From NCBI RefSeq assembly GCF_022953055.1, contig NZ_JALJEJ010000002.1, forward strand, positions 62,001-126,000: a stretch of 64,000 nucleotides of DNA, read 5' to 3'. Origin of the DNA: Mucilaginibacter straminoryzae. Its GTDB lineage: Bacteria > Bacteroidota > Bacteroidia > Sphingobacteriales > Sphingobacteriaceae. Numbering within the stretch: position 1 is the first letter of the stretch; each line of letters opens with the position of its first letter. The translations under genes were made by a program, and so were the position numbers. The notes under the pieces are model-generated. The model searched no databases. It saw only the letters and a program-made list of their open reading frames with translations, and was not told the DNA's origin. This document shows positions 54,546 through 63,579 of the stretch, piece by piece.

Positions 54546-55106
54546 TCAATCTTTTTGCTCGCCAATACTATCATTCTCATTTACAAGGTCTTTTAATTGC
54601 GGTAGTTCGCTGATATTATTTATACCGAAATAATCCATAAATAAGGGGCTGGTACTATATAGCAAAGGTTTACCCACAGAATCCGCCTTACCCGATATCA
54701 CAATCAGTTCTTTTTCCAGCAATTTCTGAATGGTATAATCGCAATTTACACCACGGATCTGTTCAACCTCGAGTTTCGTAATCGGCTGACGGTAAGCAAC
54801 TATCGCAAGCGTTTCTATGGCCGCCTGGCTAAGTTTCTTTTTAGAGCGCTGCAACTGCAACTGGTTAATGGCCTCGTGATATTTTTTCTTGGTGAGAAAC
54901 TGATAGCCGTTCCCCGTCCTGACTAATTCTATCGCAAATTGTTCATCTGCATATTTGCTTTTAATATCATCCAGGTATTTTATAACCTGTTCCGCACTAA
55001 TGTCTTCATGAAAAATACTTTGAAGGCAGTATTGCAACTCTTCCAGCCGGATGCTCTGTTCCGAAGCAAAGATCAACGCCTCCAGGTTTTGGACTATATT
55101 TTCCAT
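54546..55106 (-). CDS. scpB: Segregation and condensation protein B
   Basis: 186 residues from the ATG at 55104-55106 (ENIVQNLEALIFASEQSIRL); the longer frame to 55160 would include the promoter. Two winged-helix domains: N-terminal with LEELQYCLQSIFHED and central KKKLSQAAIETLAIVAYRQP then ITKLEVEQIRGVNCDYTIQK. Partner of ScpA/SMC in chromosome condensation; scpA is not in the window. Confidence 0.95.
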   Translation of the reverse strand: MENIVQNLEALIFASEQSIRLEELQYCLQSIFHEDISAEQVIKYLDDIKSKYADEQFAIELVRTGNGYQFLTKKKYHEAINQLQLQRSKKKLSQAAIETLAIVAYRQPITKLEVEQIRGVNCDYTIQKLLEKELIVISGKADSVGKPLLYSTSPLFMDYFGINNISELPQLKDLVNENDSIGEQKD

Positions 55107-55110
55107 ACCG

Positions 55111-55118
55111 CAAATATA
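55111..55118 (-). promoter_or_regulatory. -7 element of scpB
   Basis: TATATTTG on the minus strand, 4 nt (CGGT) before the ATG, predicting a leaderless transcript. Confidence 0.5.
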
Positions 55119-55221
55119 ATCAAGTAAAACTTTTAGAAGTTGGAATCCAGCAAACACCAATACTCGTAGATTGTAGTAGATGTAACAATTATTAACCGTT
55201 TATTAAAAACTATCAACTTTT

Positions 55222-55920
55222 ATGAAAACATCAACACAAGAGGTTCCGCAGCAAGGTGGAATGGCTCGCAGGCAATTTCTACGCTATGCCGGAGCAGGTG
55301 CTGCTTTAGCTGCAGGGGCAATCACCATGTCTTCGTGCAGTAAAGACCGTAAAGGCATTGAGAATGATCACGTAGATCTGGGCTCTGGCGATATTGCTAT
55401 TCTAAACTATGCTTATGCTTTAGAACAACTGGAAGCCGCTTTCTACACACAAGTTGTTCAAACGCCATATTCTGGTATCAGCTCGGCAGAGCTTTCACTC
55501 CTGACTGATATTCGCGATCATGAGATTGCACACCGCGAGTTCTTTAAAGCGGCATTAGCCGGTAACGCGATTGAAGGTTTGACACCAAATTTCTCAAGCA
55601 TCAATTTCGCTGACCGTACCAGCGTTCTGGCAGCTTCTAAAGCATTTGAAGACTTAGGCGTATCCGCTTATAACGGTGCAGGTGCCATGATCCAAAAGGC
55701 AGATTATCTTGTTTTAGCAGGAAAGATTGTTTCTGTTGAAGCGCGCCATGCTGCACTGATCCGCGATCTGATCTCTTATAATTCTTTTATTGATTCATCT
55801 GTAGTTGACATTGCCAACACCAGCCTTGAAATTTCACGTACACCTGCACAGGTAGTACCAATTGCTAATCAGTACCTCACCGGCAAAAAATTGGCTATCC
55901 CAAGTTTAGGCATCTATTAA
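55222..55920 (+). CDS. Ferritin-like domain protein with Tat-type signal 1
   Basis: 232 residues. Twin-arginine signal ARRQFLRYAGAGAALAAGAI then TMSSCSKD, whose Cys may be a lipobox. Ferritin-like helices carry EQLEAAFYTQV, IRDHEIAHREFFKAAL, FEDLGVSAYNGAG and SVEARHAALIRDL, with Glu/His positions fitting a di-metal site. Family (DUF4439/dessication-related type) is exported and of unclear activity. It is followed at 23 nt by a paralogue. Confidence 0.88.
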   Translation: MKTSTQEVPQQGGMARRQFLRYAGAGAALAAGAITMSSCSKDRKGIENDHVDLGSGDIAILNYAYALEQLEAAFYTQVVQTPYSGISSAELSLLTDIRDHEIAHREFFKAALAGNAIEGLTPNFSSINFADRTSVLAASKAFEDLGVSAYNGAGAMIQKADYLVLAGKIVSVEARHAALIRDLISYNSFIDSSVVDIANTSLEISRTPAQVVPIANQYLTGKKLAIPSLGIY

Positions 55921-55943
55921 TCTACCTTTAAAAACTACAAATC

Positions 55944-56759
55944 ATGAACTTATTTGACATTATCGAAAATATAAGCAACGCAGACCCGGAGTTTCAGGAC
56001 AGAATCAGCCCACGTCGTGCAGCCATCAAAAACATTACAAGTTTCGGCTCTAAAGTAGCTGTAGCAGCGCTACCGTTTGCATTTTCAACTTTATTTAAAA
56101 AAGCTTACGGCCAAACTGCAACTACCAACGTAAATGATGTACTCAATTTTGCGCTGACTGCAGAATACCTGGAGTCGAGCTTCTATAACAAATACGTCCC
56201 TAAATCATACGTTCCGGCGGCGGATAAACCAGGTCTACAGTTGATCCAGATGGATGAAAACAACCATGTGAAGTTTTTAAAATCTGTATTAGGTTCTGCG
56301 GCTATCGCTTCGCCGACATTCGACTTTTCCGGTGGTAGCGGTTCTGGTAATGGTCCGTTTGCTGCGGTAGAAACCGACTATGACACCTTCCTGGCGTTAG
56401 CGCAAGCCTTTGAAGATACCGGTGAGCGTGCATACAAAGGGCAGGCAACCAACCTAATGGGAAATGCAACCGTGTTAACAGCAGCATTAAACATCCATTC
56501 GGTAGAAGCACGCCACGCTTCGCACTTACGCCGTATGCGCCAGTTACGTGGTGTAGCTATAAAACCTTGGAAAACAGGTACACAAAGTGGTATCACGGTA
56601 CCGGCTGCTGCAGCAGTTTATGTGGGCGAAGATAACACCACACAGGCAGGCGTTAATATAGCAGGTATTGTAAACACGAATGCGGCAACAGAAGCGTTTG
56701 ACGAACCGTTAGATAAAACATCTGTTGTTAATATCCTGACGCTATTTATTAAAGCTTAA
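55944..56759 (+). CDS. Ferritin-like domain protein 2
   Basis: 271 residues. N-terminal SPRRAAIKNITSFGSKVAVA then ALPFAFSTLF may be a weak Tat-like export signal. Same fold as its neighbour: EYLESSFYNKYV, QMDENNHVKFLKSVL, FEDTGERAYKGQA and SVEARHASHLRRM. Less conserved first helix and longer C-terminal tail (ITVPAAAAVYVGEDNTTQ). Operon with the gene at 55222 and closed by the terminator at 56783; the pair probably forms or stores something together. Confidence 0.86.
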   Translation: MNLFDIIENISNADPEFQDRISPRRAAIKNITSFGSKVAVAALPFAFSTLFKKAYGQTATTNVNDVLNFALTAEYLESSFYNKYVPKSYVPAADKPGLQLIQMDENNHVKFLKSVLGSAAIASPTFDFSGGSGSGNGPFAAVETDYDTFLALAQAFEDTGERAYKGQATNLMGNATVLTAALNIHSVEARHASHLRRMRQLRGVAIKPWKTGTQSGITVPAAAAVYVGEDNTTQAGVNIAGIVNTNAATEAFDEPLDKTSVVNILTLFIKA

Positions 56760-56782
56760 ACAACATTAATCATTAGTTATTT

Positions 56783-56808
56783 AAACGCCCCAAATGGGGC
56801 GTTTTTTG
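56783..56808 (+). terminator. Terminator after the ferritin-like pair
   Basis: A perfect 8-bp stem AACGCCCC/GGGGCGTT with a 4-nt loop and six T's. Confidence 0.92.
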
Positions 56809-56903
56809 TACTGATAATTCCCGATTTGGGCAATTAGTTACCAAGTAAATTATATAATTACCTATAAATAGGCTATTTATTTCCTTTAGAGCAACAATTG
56901 GCA

Positions 56904-57012
56904 ATTTGGTATATCCTTTGTCTATATATTATTGCCCTACTCAAAAGGGCTTGTTTTTCATAGGTAGATGTAGGGTCGGAACAAACTGCGAGAGTTTGCC
57001 CGACCTTTTTTA
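56904..57012 (+). ncRNA. Small-RNA-like element, copy C
   Basis: On the plus strand: TTGGTATATCCTTTGTCTAT, hairpin GCCCT/AGGGC (56934-56950), the linker GTTTTTCATAGGTAGATGTA, then GGTCGG...CCGACC (56974-57005) with AAACT/AGUUU inner pairing, then six T's. The sequence of the first stem differs from copy B (CCCTT/AAGGG), keeping pairing. It lies between the ferritin-like terminator and the end of the convergent prmA gene, and reads towards prmA. Confidence 0.45.
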
Positions 57013-57043
57013 TTTACCGCTATTACTGCGGGGCTCGTATCCT

Positions 57044-57883
57044 TTATATCCTTTTAAAACGCGCGGCCACCCATTCATTCATTTTTAAATGGGTTTCGTA
57101 TTCAAGATGATACTTAGCCGCTTCTTCTTTGATTATATCCAGATCTGGCGATTCATAAAATCCACTAAAATAGATATCGCCACCATGTTTAAGTACTTCG
57201 GCATAACGCTGCATCTGATCGAGCAGGATGTTTCGGTTGATATTGGCCAGGATAATATCAAACTGGGTATCTGGTATCGCTTCCTTAGATCCGCAGGCGG
57301 CCTCAATATTATGTGCGCCATTTAGTTTCGAATTTTCTATCGTGCTGTCGTAGCAAACCGGGTCATAGTCTATCGCTACAATTTCAGCAGCACCAAGTTT
57401 TGAAGCCAGAATGGCCAATATACCTGTACCACAACCCATATCCAATACCTTTTTACCCTTGAAACCTGCGCCAAGCATCAGCTCCATCATCTTTGACGTG
57501 GTTTGGTGGTGCCCTGTACCGAACGCCATTTTAGGATCGATGATGATCTCGTATGGAAAACCTGCGGAAGGTTCGTGGAAGGTTGCCCTTACATATACCT
57601 GGTCTTTGATTTGGATGGGCTGAAAGTTGCTCTCCCACTCCTGGTTCCAGTTTTTCTGCGCGATGGTGTTTACCTGGTAACCGAACCCGAACATACTTTT
57701 ATAAACTTCCAACGCGGCATCTACATCAGGCTGATTAAAAGTATTTTCTGGCATATAGGCTTTAAAACCGTTCTCAGTTTCTTCAAAAGTATCAAAACCG
57801 CAATCGCCTAACGCGGCAATCAGTAAATCTTTCTGATAATCCTCTGCTGCTGCCAGCGTGAAAACCAGTTCTACATAATTCAT
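57044..57883 (-). CDS. prmA: Ribosomal protein L11 methyltransferase
   Basis: 279 residues from the ATG at 57881-57883 (NYVELVFTLAAAEDYQKDLL); the longer frame runs into the upstream gene's spacer. SAM-binding motif VLDMGCGTGILAILASKLGA and acceptor motif IILANINRN, plus IDPKMAFGTGHHQTT, all as in PrmA. Methylates ribosomal protein L11. It follows the membrane gene at 57894 at 10 nt, same strand. Confidence 0.96.
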   Translation of the reverse strand: MNYVELVFTLAAAEDYQKDLLIAALGDCGFDTFEETENGFKAYMPENTFNQPDVDAALEVYKSMFGFGYQVNTIAQKNWNQEWESNFQPIQIKDQVYVRATFHEPSAGFPYEIIIDPKMAFGTGHHQTTSKMMELMLGAGFKGKKVLDMGCGTGILAILASKLGAAEIVAIDYDPVCYDSTIENSKLNGAHNIEAACGSKEAIPDTQFDIILANINRNILLDQMQRYAEVLKHGGDIYFSGFYESPDLDIIKEEAAKYHLEYETHLKMNEWVAARFKRI

Positions 57884-57893
57884 AAAAATAAAA

Positions 57894-58367
57894 TTAAAAG
57901 TGGTATAAGTTATTGCGCAGGATAACCGCATGAAGCTTATACCCGGTAAATAACATTGCCGCGGTAAGCAGCCAGTAAATAGCTTGAATTGTTACGCAGG
58001 TTGATACAGAGCGCAGTAAAGTTGTTAACCCGGCCTCGGGGCTCCAGATCAGTATGCTTAAAATTACGGAGAATATGATAATCACTATCGCTACTGTGAG
58101 CAATTGTTTTTTTCTTTCACCCTGTGCTGATGAAAAGAATCGCTTAACAAGCTTTTCTACGTACAGCCCATTTAATAAAAGAGCAGCTACATATAAAAGC
58201 GGCATCACATGCGAAAAATATACTCGAAGATCTGTAAAGGTAAATTCGTTCGGATAAGCCTGCGGATGAAGCTGATATGGAAACAATTGTTTCAGCAACC
58301 AGGCTAATATAACAAACGGAACGAAAGTAACAAGCGCCGAATAAGCTAATTTCCGCAGGTAAAGCAT
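57894..58367 (-). CDS. Membrane protein of unknown function, four helices
   Basis: 157 residues. Helices: LAYSALVTFVPFVILAWLLK, VMPLLYVAALLLNGLYV, LLTVAIVIIIFSVILSILIW and IQAIYWLLTAAMLFTGYKLH. No family recognised. Precedes prmA on the same strand, 10 nt away, so probably co-transcribed. Confidence 0.75.
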   Translation of the reverse strand: MLYLRKLAYSALVTFVPFVILAWLLKQLFPYQLHPQAYPNEFTFTDLRVYFSHVMPLLYVAALLLNGLYVEKLVKRFFSSAQGERKKQLLTVAIVIIIFSVILSILIWSPEAGLTTLLRSVSTCVTIQAIYWLLTAAMLFTGYKLHAVILRNNLYHF

Positions 58368-58384
58368 TGTTTAGAGAATTAGGT

Positions 58385-58446
58385 ATTGAGATGTGAGATT
58401 TGAGACACCTTCTTATTCATCAAACATCTCAATACTCACATCTCAT
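58385..58446. repeat. Inverted-repeat copy of the GATGTGAG-type dispersed repeat
   Basis: The arm ATTGAGATGTGAGATTTGAG (58385-58404) is complementary with few mismatches to the arm at 58425-58446 (CATCTCAATACTCACATCTC). It lies between the prmA operon and tpiA. Related to elements at 31739 and 63580. Confidence 0.5.
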
Positions 58447-58452
58447 GACTAT

Positions 58453-59217
58453 TTAATTAAACACTTTAACAATATCGGTAAAGTCGCGCGACTTTAAAGA
58501 AGCACCGCCGATCAGGCCGCCGTCTATATCCGGCTGCGAGAATAGCTCCGGCGCATTTTTAGGGTTCGCACTGCCACCATAAAGGATGGTAGTGTTATCA
58601 GCTACCTCCTGGGTATAATTACTTGCAATTTCGTTACGGATAAATGCGTGAATTTCCTGCGCCTGTTCTGCTGTTGCTGTTTTACCAGTACCGATAGCCC
58701 AAACGGGCTCGTAAGCAATTACAACCTGCTCAAAATGTTCGGTAGACAGGTGGAATAACCCTTCTTTCAGCTGCGTTTTGATCACCTCAAAATGTTGCTC
58801 AGATTCACGCTCATCCAGCGTCTCGCCGATACAAAAAATTGGTTTCAGGCCATTCTTTAAAGCTACGTCTGTTTTCACGGCAAGCACATCGTTCTGCTCG
58901 CCGAAATACTGACGACGCTCTGAGTGCCCCAGGATCACATACTCCGCACCTGTAGAACGTACTTGTTTAGCAGATACTTCGCCGGTGTAAGCACCAGCTT
59001 CTTTATCACTTGCATTTTGTGCGCCAACAGCTACTTTATCATAGCCCTTAGCTAATTGTGCCAGGCTATGTAAATGAATGAACGGACTGCAAACTACTAC
59101 GGTCTGCTGGCCGGTCACCTCGTCTTTCACCATGTTAATTACTTCAGAAAATAACGCTAAACCTTCATTATAGTCCAGGTTCATTTTCCAGTTACCGGCG
59201 ACGATTTTTTTTCTCAT
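58453..59217 (-). CDS. tpiA: Triosephosphate isomerase
   Basis: 254 residues. Catalytic residues are present: Lys11 in GNWKMN, His98 in GHSERR and Glu170 in IAYEPVWAIGTGKT. LYGGSANPKNAPELFSQPDI and GASLKS complete the phosphate site. Glycolysis: interconverts dihydroxyacetone phosphate and glyceraldehyde 3-phosphate. It follows the GlmU-like gene on the same strand (41-nt gap). Confidence 0.98.
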   Translation of the reverse strand: MRKKIVAGNWKMNLDYNEGLALFSEVINMVKDEVTGQQTVVVCSPFIHLHSLAQLAKGYDKVAVGAQNASDKEAGAYTGEVSAKQVRSTGAEYVILGHSERRQYFGEQNDVLAVKTDVALKNGLKPIFCIGETLDERESEQHFEVIKTQLKEGLFHLSTEHFEQVVIAYEPVWAIGTGKTATAEQAQEIHAFIRNEIASNYTQEVADNTTILYGGSANPKNAPELFSQPDIDGGLIGGASLKSRDFTDIVKVFN

Positions 59218-59258
59218 GTCTCCTTAAGATTAATTTATGTAGAGTAAATACTTATTTC

Positions 59259-60449
59259 TTAATTCCAATTTTCGCGATAGGTTTTCGTATGATCGAACAA
59301 GTACGAAAGGATGTCTTTTTCTACCTGGTTAAAGCTACGGTGTTCGCGGCGTTCGTAAACCTTCGCAGCAGTTTCAAAAACCTTATTTAAAGCGTAGGTT
59401 TCCATTCCCTCTGCCCCTCCCCAGCTAAAATCCGGGATGAAATTATTAGGATAGCCTGCGCCAAAAACGTTCGCACTTACGCCCACTACCGTTCCGGTAT
59501 TAAACATAGTGTTGATGCCGCATTTAGAATGATCTGCCATAATCAACCCACAGAACTGAAGCCCCGTTTTACGGAAACGATTTGTTGCATAATCCCACAG
59601 CTTCACTTCGGCGTAATTATTCTTCAGGTTAGAATTGTTGCTATCCGCACCGATATTACACCATTCACCCATAACGGAATTACCGAGGTAACCCTCGTGC
59701 CCTTTTGATGAATAGCCCCAGATCACGGCGTTGTTGATCTCGCCACCCACCCTCGAATAGGGGCCAACCGTAGTAGCGCCATAAATCTTGGTGCCCATTT
59801 TTACCTGCGAGTTGTTGCACAAGGCAAATCCGCCGCGGATGTGGGCGCCTTCCCAAACTTCGGTAGTATTGGCCAGATAAATGGGCCCGTTCTTCGTGTT
59901 GAAAGTCGAGCATTCGGCTACTGCGCCTTCTTCTGCAAAAAAGTTATCGCCAATGATGGTGTTGGTACTGCTGATGTTTGCACTGGTGCGTCCTTTGGTA
60001 AGCAGCGCGAAATCTTTACGCTGCTCTATATCGTTCTTCCTGAAAATATCTTCGGGATAGGTTAATACAACAGGTGTCCCCTGGTAGGTAACCTCGCAGT
60101 CGTAAATTTTTTCCGCGCTGAAATCCTTTGCATCTGCTGAATTCAATTTAACTGCGACCAACGAATTCTCATACTTCAGCATCTCCCCTTCCTGTAGTTG
60201 ATTAATCGCATCCAATAACTGCTCATCCGGGCAAAAAGCACCGTTGATGAACAGGTTATCTTCGCTGATCTGTAGTTGAAACTTTGGCTGCAAATAAGCG
60301 CGTGTATGGAAGGAGTAGCTTTTCTTGAGGTTTACTGCCCATTTTTGAGCGATGGTAAGTATACCAATGCGCAGGTCGGCAACGGGGCGGGTAAAGGTTA
60401 AAGGTAACAGGGTTTGATACCTTTGATCGTCAAATAAAATGATTGCCAT
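59259..60449 (-). CDS. GlmU-like putative sugar nucleotidyltransferase
   Basis: 396 residues. N-terminal region starts AIILFDDQRYQTLLPLTFTR and PVADLRIGILTIAQKWA, like the Bacteroidota GlmU-family proteins with a reduced pyrophosphorylase head. Residues ~170-330 form a left-handed beta-helix (NTIIGDNFFAEEGAVAECS, GAHIRGGFALCNNSQVKMGT, YGATTVGPYSRVGGEINNAV). The classical GXGXRM nucleotide motif of GlmU is not seen, so true activity is uncertain. Lies just upstream of tpiA in the same direction. Confidence 0.82.
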   Translation of the reverse strand: MAIILFDDQRYQTLLPLTFTRPVADLRIGILTIAQKWAVNLKKSYSFHTRAYLQPKFQLQISEDNLFINGAFCPDEQLLDAINQLQEGEMLKYENSLVAVKLNSADAKDFSAEKIYDCEVTYQGTPVVLTYPEDIFRKNDIEQRKDFALLTKGRTSANISSTNTIIGDNFFAEEGAVAECSTFNTKNGPIYLANTTEVWEGAHIRGGFALCNNSQVKMGTKIYGATTVGPYSRVGGEINNAVIWGYSSKGHEGYLGNSVMGEWCNIGADSNNSNLKNNYAEVKLWDYATNRFRKTGLQFCGLIMADHSKCGINTMFNTGTVVGVSANVFGAGYPNNFIPDFSWGGAEGMETYALNKVFETAAKVYERREHRSFNQVEKDILSYLFDHTKTYRENWN

Positions 60450-60514
60450 TGCACAAAAATAAAAAAGTCCCCCGATTGTGCCGGGAGACTTTCAAATATT
60501 TTAAAGGCGATACC

Positions 60515-60763
60515 TTATTTCTTAGCGTAACGGCTACGGAATTTATCGATACGGCCGGCAGTATCTACCAGTTTCATCTTACCTGTATAGAACGGGTGAG
60601 ACATATGAGAAATTTCTAATTTAACCAATGGATACTCATTACCATCTTCCCATTTAACGGTCTCTTTGGTATCAATGCATGATTTGGTGATGAAAGAATA
60701 GTCGTTAGACATGTCTTTAAAAACCACTAATCTATAATTTTTTGGATGCAGGTCCTGTTTCAT
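60515..60763 (-). CDS. rpmE2: 50S ribosomal protein L31 type B
   Basis: 82 residues from the ATG at 60761-60763 ([20 protein letters not shown]); the longer frame to 60802 includes the promoter. Typical type B: no zinc cysteine pair, with [23 protein letters not shown] text ([20 protein letters not shown]) and [20 protein letters not shown]. Ribosomal large subunit. Zinc-free form, which can replace the Zn type when zinc is scarce. Confidence 0.97.
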   Translation of the reverse strand: MKQDLHPKNYRLVVFKDMSNDYSFITKSCIDTKETVKWEDGNEYPLVKLEISHMSHPFYTGKMKLVDTAGRIDKFRSRYAKK

Positions 60764-60791
60764 ATCAATTACGTTCCTTATAAAAGAGGTG

Positions 60792-60799
60792 CAAATATA
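60792..60799 (-). promoter_or_regulatory. -7 element of rpmE2
   Basis: TATATTTG on the minus strand, predicting a leader of about 23 nt before the ATG. Confidence 0.6.
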
Positions 60800-60944
60800 C
60801 AAGTTTTAGTTTAAAGTAAAAACAGCAGCGCAAAAAGTTTTCAACACAGAGTAGAAAAAGGACGAAAAGACAAAAGACAAGGTGGTATCCAGCCTTTTAG
60901 ATAAATAATAGGAAATTATGGTATAGTACTCTCAATGTATACGC

Positions 60945-61219
60945 TCAGTTGGCCTGGTTCTGAATTTTCCTGAGAAGGTAGTCGAGTGATAACGGCCCTG
61001 AACCCAGCATCAAAAAGATGCACACAAGTGACATCACCTATTATCAACCGGATACTTTGCGGAAAAAGCGATAACCGTGCTTACCGCTCAAGTATCCAGC
61101 TTAAATAGGCCTGGTGATTTAAAAAAGCAACACCGTTCAACAAAAAGGCCAAGCAATACCCGCAGGGCATCAAGAATGGCCTGATGATGCAGGCACCCCA
61201 CTGCGGTATCAATGAATGC
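60945..61219 (-). pseudogene. Decayed DoxX-family membrane protein gene
   Basis: Not an open frame. On the minus strand one frame reads LHHQAILDALRVLLGLF, a shifted frame continues GVAFLNHQAYLSWILER and stops, and after a stretch with stops and missing sequence a third frame (60945-61028) reads FLMLGSGPLSLDYLLRK to its stop. These match, in order, the start (ALRVLLGLF...), first-loop and C-terminal GSGPLSLD parts of Bacteroidota DoxX proteins. The central two helices appear lost. The rest of 60764-61243 has no other gene. Confidence 0.7.
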
Positions 61220-61243
61220 CTTTTGATAACTACTATCGGTTGA

Positions 61244-61486
61244 CTACTCTGCCTTATGGCTATACATATTCTTGTTCCCGTGAGAAGCGATATTGAAAAC
61301 TACACCAATCATAAAAATCACAAAACCGGCGAAGGTTAACCATGGGAATGACCGGATTCCGTTAATATTTATTGTCCATGTGTGTGAGTCAACGGCATTC
61401 TGATGTTTCAAATGACTAAATAATAACACACCCAAGATCATGAGTACTATGCCCCCTGCGATCATTCCAAATTCTGACTTTTTCAT
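61244..61486 (-). CDS. Small two-helix membrane protein
   Basis: 80 residues. Helices FGMIAGGIVLMILGVLLFSH and FPWLTFAGFVIFMIGVVFNI with a short loop (DSHTWTININGIRS). Ends GNKNMYSHKAE. No family recognised. It lies just upstream of the decayed DoxX gene, same strand, which may once have been its operon partner. Confidence 0.6.
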   Translation of the reverse strand: MKKSEFGMIAGGIVLMILGVLLFSHLKHQNAVDSHTWTININGIRSFPWLTFAGFVIFMIGVVFNIASHGNKNMYSHKAE

Positions 61487-61833
61487 AATTTATTGTTTTA
61501 ATAGCATTTATAGATAAATTTCAACTGAACAGCTCCTTAGAAAATATATTTGGCAATTAATTTTATTCCTAATGAGTATACATTGGGAGTACAACGTACT
61601 CAATACAGCAAAAAGGGTTCCCATTTCACCGATACCGAGACAGTCTAAAGTAATAAAACGAAAAGCAAGAGAAGTTAGTACAAAAACGATAATTCTGTGC
61701 AGAAAGTTCGGGATGACGTGGGAACTAAAACGTTTGAAGCCTACACCTGATCAAGACGAAAAGATAAAAAGACAAAGGACGAAAGATTAATAAGAAAGAA
61801 CATTTCCTGATTCCTGACTCTTGATTCTGGTTT
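61487..61833. other. Intergenic stretch without a supported gene
   Basis: A 72-codon plus-strand frame (61572-61790, KRVPISPIPRQSKVIKRKAR) is present but without RBS, family or neighbour support. Low-complexity AAAGACAAAGG-type text occurs near 61760-61790 and also near 60860. Confidence 0.3.
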
Positions 61834-62235
61834 TCATTTTACTTCCTGGCATAATTCTATCAGTACGCCGTTCGCACTTTTAGGATGCACAAAGCAGACC
61901 AGCTTGTTATCTGCACCGCGTTTAGGGGTTTCGTTCAGTAGGACAAACCCCTCGTTTTTTAACCGCTGCATCTCTGCTTCAATATCTTCCACATCAAAAG
62001 CAATGTGATGGATACCCTCCCCTTTTTTTGCGATAAAACCGGCAATAGCACTATTTTCTGCCGTTGCCTCCAGCAGTTCAATCTTATTTGGGCCGGTTTG
62101 CAAAAAGGCAGTGCGCACAAATTCGCTCGCTACTTCTTCTGTCTTGTAAACGTTTGTATTCAGCAGTTTTTCGTACAATTTGCCAGCTGCAGCAAGGTCT
62201 TTTACCGCTATCCCGATATGTTCTATCTTTGTCAT
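61834..62235 (-). CDS. mce: Methylmalonyl-CoA epimerase
   Basis: 133 residues from the ATG at 62233-62235 (TKIEHIGIAVKDL); a GTG 9 nt upstream is less likely. Vicinal-oxygen-chelate fold with metal His in IEHIGIAV and GIHHIAFDV, and LIELCQEVK at the end. Racemises (2R/2S)-methylmalonyl-CoA in the propionate/succinate pathway. Divergent from iscS. Confidence 0.94.
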   Translation of the reverse strand: MTKIEHIGIAVKDLAAAGKLYEKLLNTNVYKTEEVASEFVRTAFLQTGPNKIELLEATAENSAIAGFIAKKGEGIHHIAFDVEDIEAEMQRLKNEGFVLLNETPKRGADNKLVCFVHPKSANGVLIELCQEVK

Positions 62236-62332
62236 AGACTTCACTAAAATTACGTATCCAAATATTGCAAATTAATGACTGCAAACGTACATTTAGTAAA
62301 GCCTGCAAGGGTGAATCCGGCAAAAGTTTATT

Positions 62333-62340
62333 TATCTTTG
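62333..62340 (+). promoter_or_regulatory. -7 element of iscS
   Basis: TATCTTTG, followed by CATTG; leader of ~13 nt before the ATG at 62360. Confidence 0.6.
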
Positions 62341-62359
62341 CATTGTTAATACGAAGATT

Positions 62360-63571
62360 ATGAACATTCCTGTATATTTAGATAACAACGCTACCACTCC
62401 GATGGATCCAAGGGTGCTGGAAGCAATGATACCTTACTTTACCCAGAAGTTTGGTAACGCTGCAAGCCGTAACCACCATTTTGGATGGGTTGCAGAAGAA
62501 GCCGTTGATTATGCCCGCGAACAAGTAGCCAAACTGATTGGTGCGAACGAAAAAGAGATCATCTTTACTTCAGGCGCAACAGAATCAGACAACCTTGCCA
62601 TCAAAGGTATTTTTGAAATGTATAAGGAAAAAGGCAACCACATTATCACCGCGGTTACCGAGCACAAAGCAGTATTAGATACCTGCAAACACCTGGAGAA
62701 ATTGGGCGCTAAGGTTACTTACCTTCCTGTAAAAGAGGATGGCCTTGTTGATCTGGAACAACTGGAAGCAGCGATGACTCCTGAAACCATCCTGGTTTCG
62801 ATCATGTATGGTAATAACGAGATCGGCGTTATCCAGCCTGTTAAAGAGATTGCCGCTATCGCACACAAACATGGCGCATTGTTCATGACAGACGCTACAC
62901 AAGCGGTTGGTAAGATCCCGGTAGATGTAAATGCTGATGGCATTGACTTGCTGGCGCTTTCTGCACATAAAATGTATGGCCCAAAAGGCGTAGGTGCTCT
63001 TTACGTTCGCCGTAAAGGACCACGTGTTAAGGTTACTGCCCAGATGGACGGTGGCGGCCACGAGCGCGGCATGCGTTCTGGCACTTTAAACGTACCTGGC
63101 ATTGTTGGTTTAGGTAAAGCATGCGAGCTTGCCCGTTTAGAAATGGACAGTGAAGCAGCACGTTTATCTCAGCTGCGCGATAAATTACAGGCTTCATTAA
63201 CAGAGCTTGAAGAAAGCTATGTTAACGGTAATGTAGAACATCGCTTACCACACGTTGCCAACATTTCATTCAAATATGTTGAAGGTGAAGGCCTGATGAT
63301 GGCGATGAAAGACCTGGCAGTATCTTCTGGTTCTGCGTGTACTTCGGCTTCTCTGGAGCCTTCGTACGTGTTGAAATCATTAGGTTTATCTGATGACCTG
63401 GCACACTCTTCTATCCGTTTCGGTTTAGGCCGTTTCACTACTGAAGAGGAAGTTGACTATGCTATTGAAGTAACAAAAAAAGCTGTTAACCACCTTCGCG
63501 AACTTTCTCCTCTGTGGGAAATGTTCAAAGAGGGCATCGACCTTAACTCTATTGAGTGGGCAGAACACTAA
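62360..63571 (+). CDS. iscS: Cysteine desulfurase
   Basis: 403 residues. PLP enzyme: [33 protein letters not shown], the PLP lysine in [11 protein letters not shown] (Lys204) and the catalytic Cys in [10 protein letters not shown] (Cys327), with the IscS-type loop. Donates sulfur from cysteine for iron-sulfur clusters and thiolation. Followed by iscU. Confidence 0.97.
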   Translation: MNIPVYLDNNATTPMDPRVLEAMIPYFTQKFGNAASRNHHFGWVAEEAVDYAREQVAKLIGANEKEIIFTSGATESDNLAIKGIFEMYKEKGNHIITAVTEHKAVLDTCKHLEKLGAKVTYLPVKEDGLVDLEQLEAAMTPETILVSIMYGNNEIGVIQPVKEIAAIAHKHGALFMTDATQAVGKIPVDVNADGIDLLALSAHKMYGPKGVGALYVRRKGPRVKVTAQMDGGGHERGMRSGTLNVPGIVGLGKACELARLEMDSEAARLSQLRDKLQASLTELEESYVNGNVEHRLPHVANISFKYVEGEGLMMAMKDLAVSSGSACTSASLEPSYVLKSLGLSDDLAHSSIRFGLGRFTTEEEVDYAIEVTKKAVNHLRELSPLWEMFKEGIDLNSIEWAEH

Positions 63572-63579
63572 ATTGATTT

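Noticed and set aside
61572..61790. 72-codon plus-strand frame rich in Lys and Arg
   Set aside because: No family, RBS or neighbour support; the end runs into a low-complexity AAAGACAAAGG stretch.
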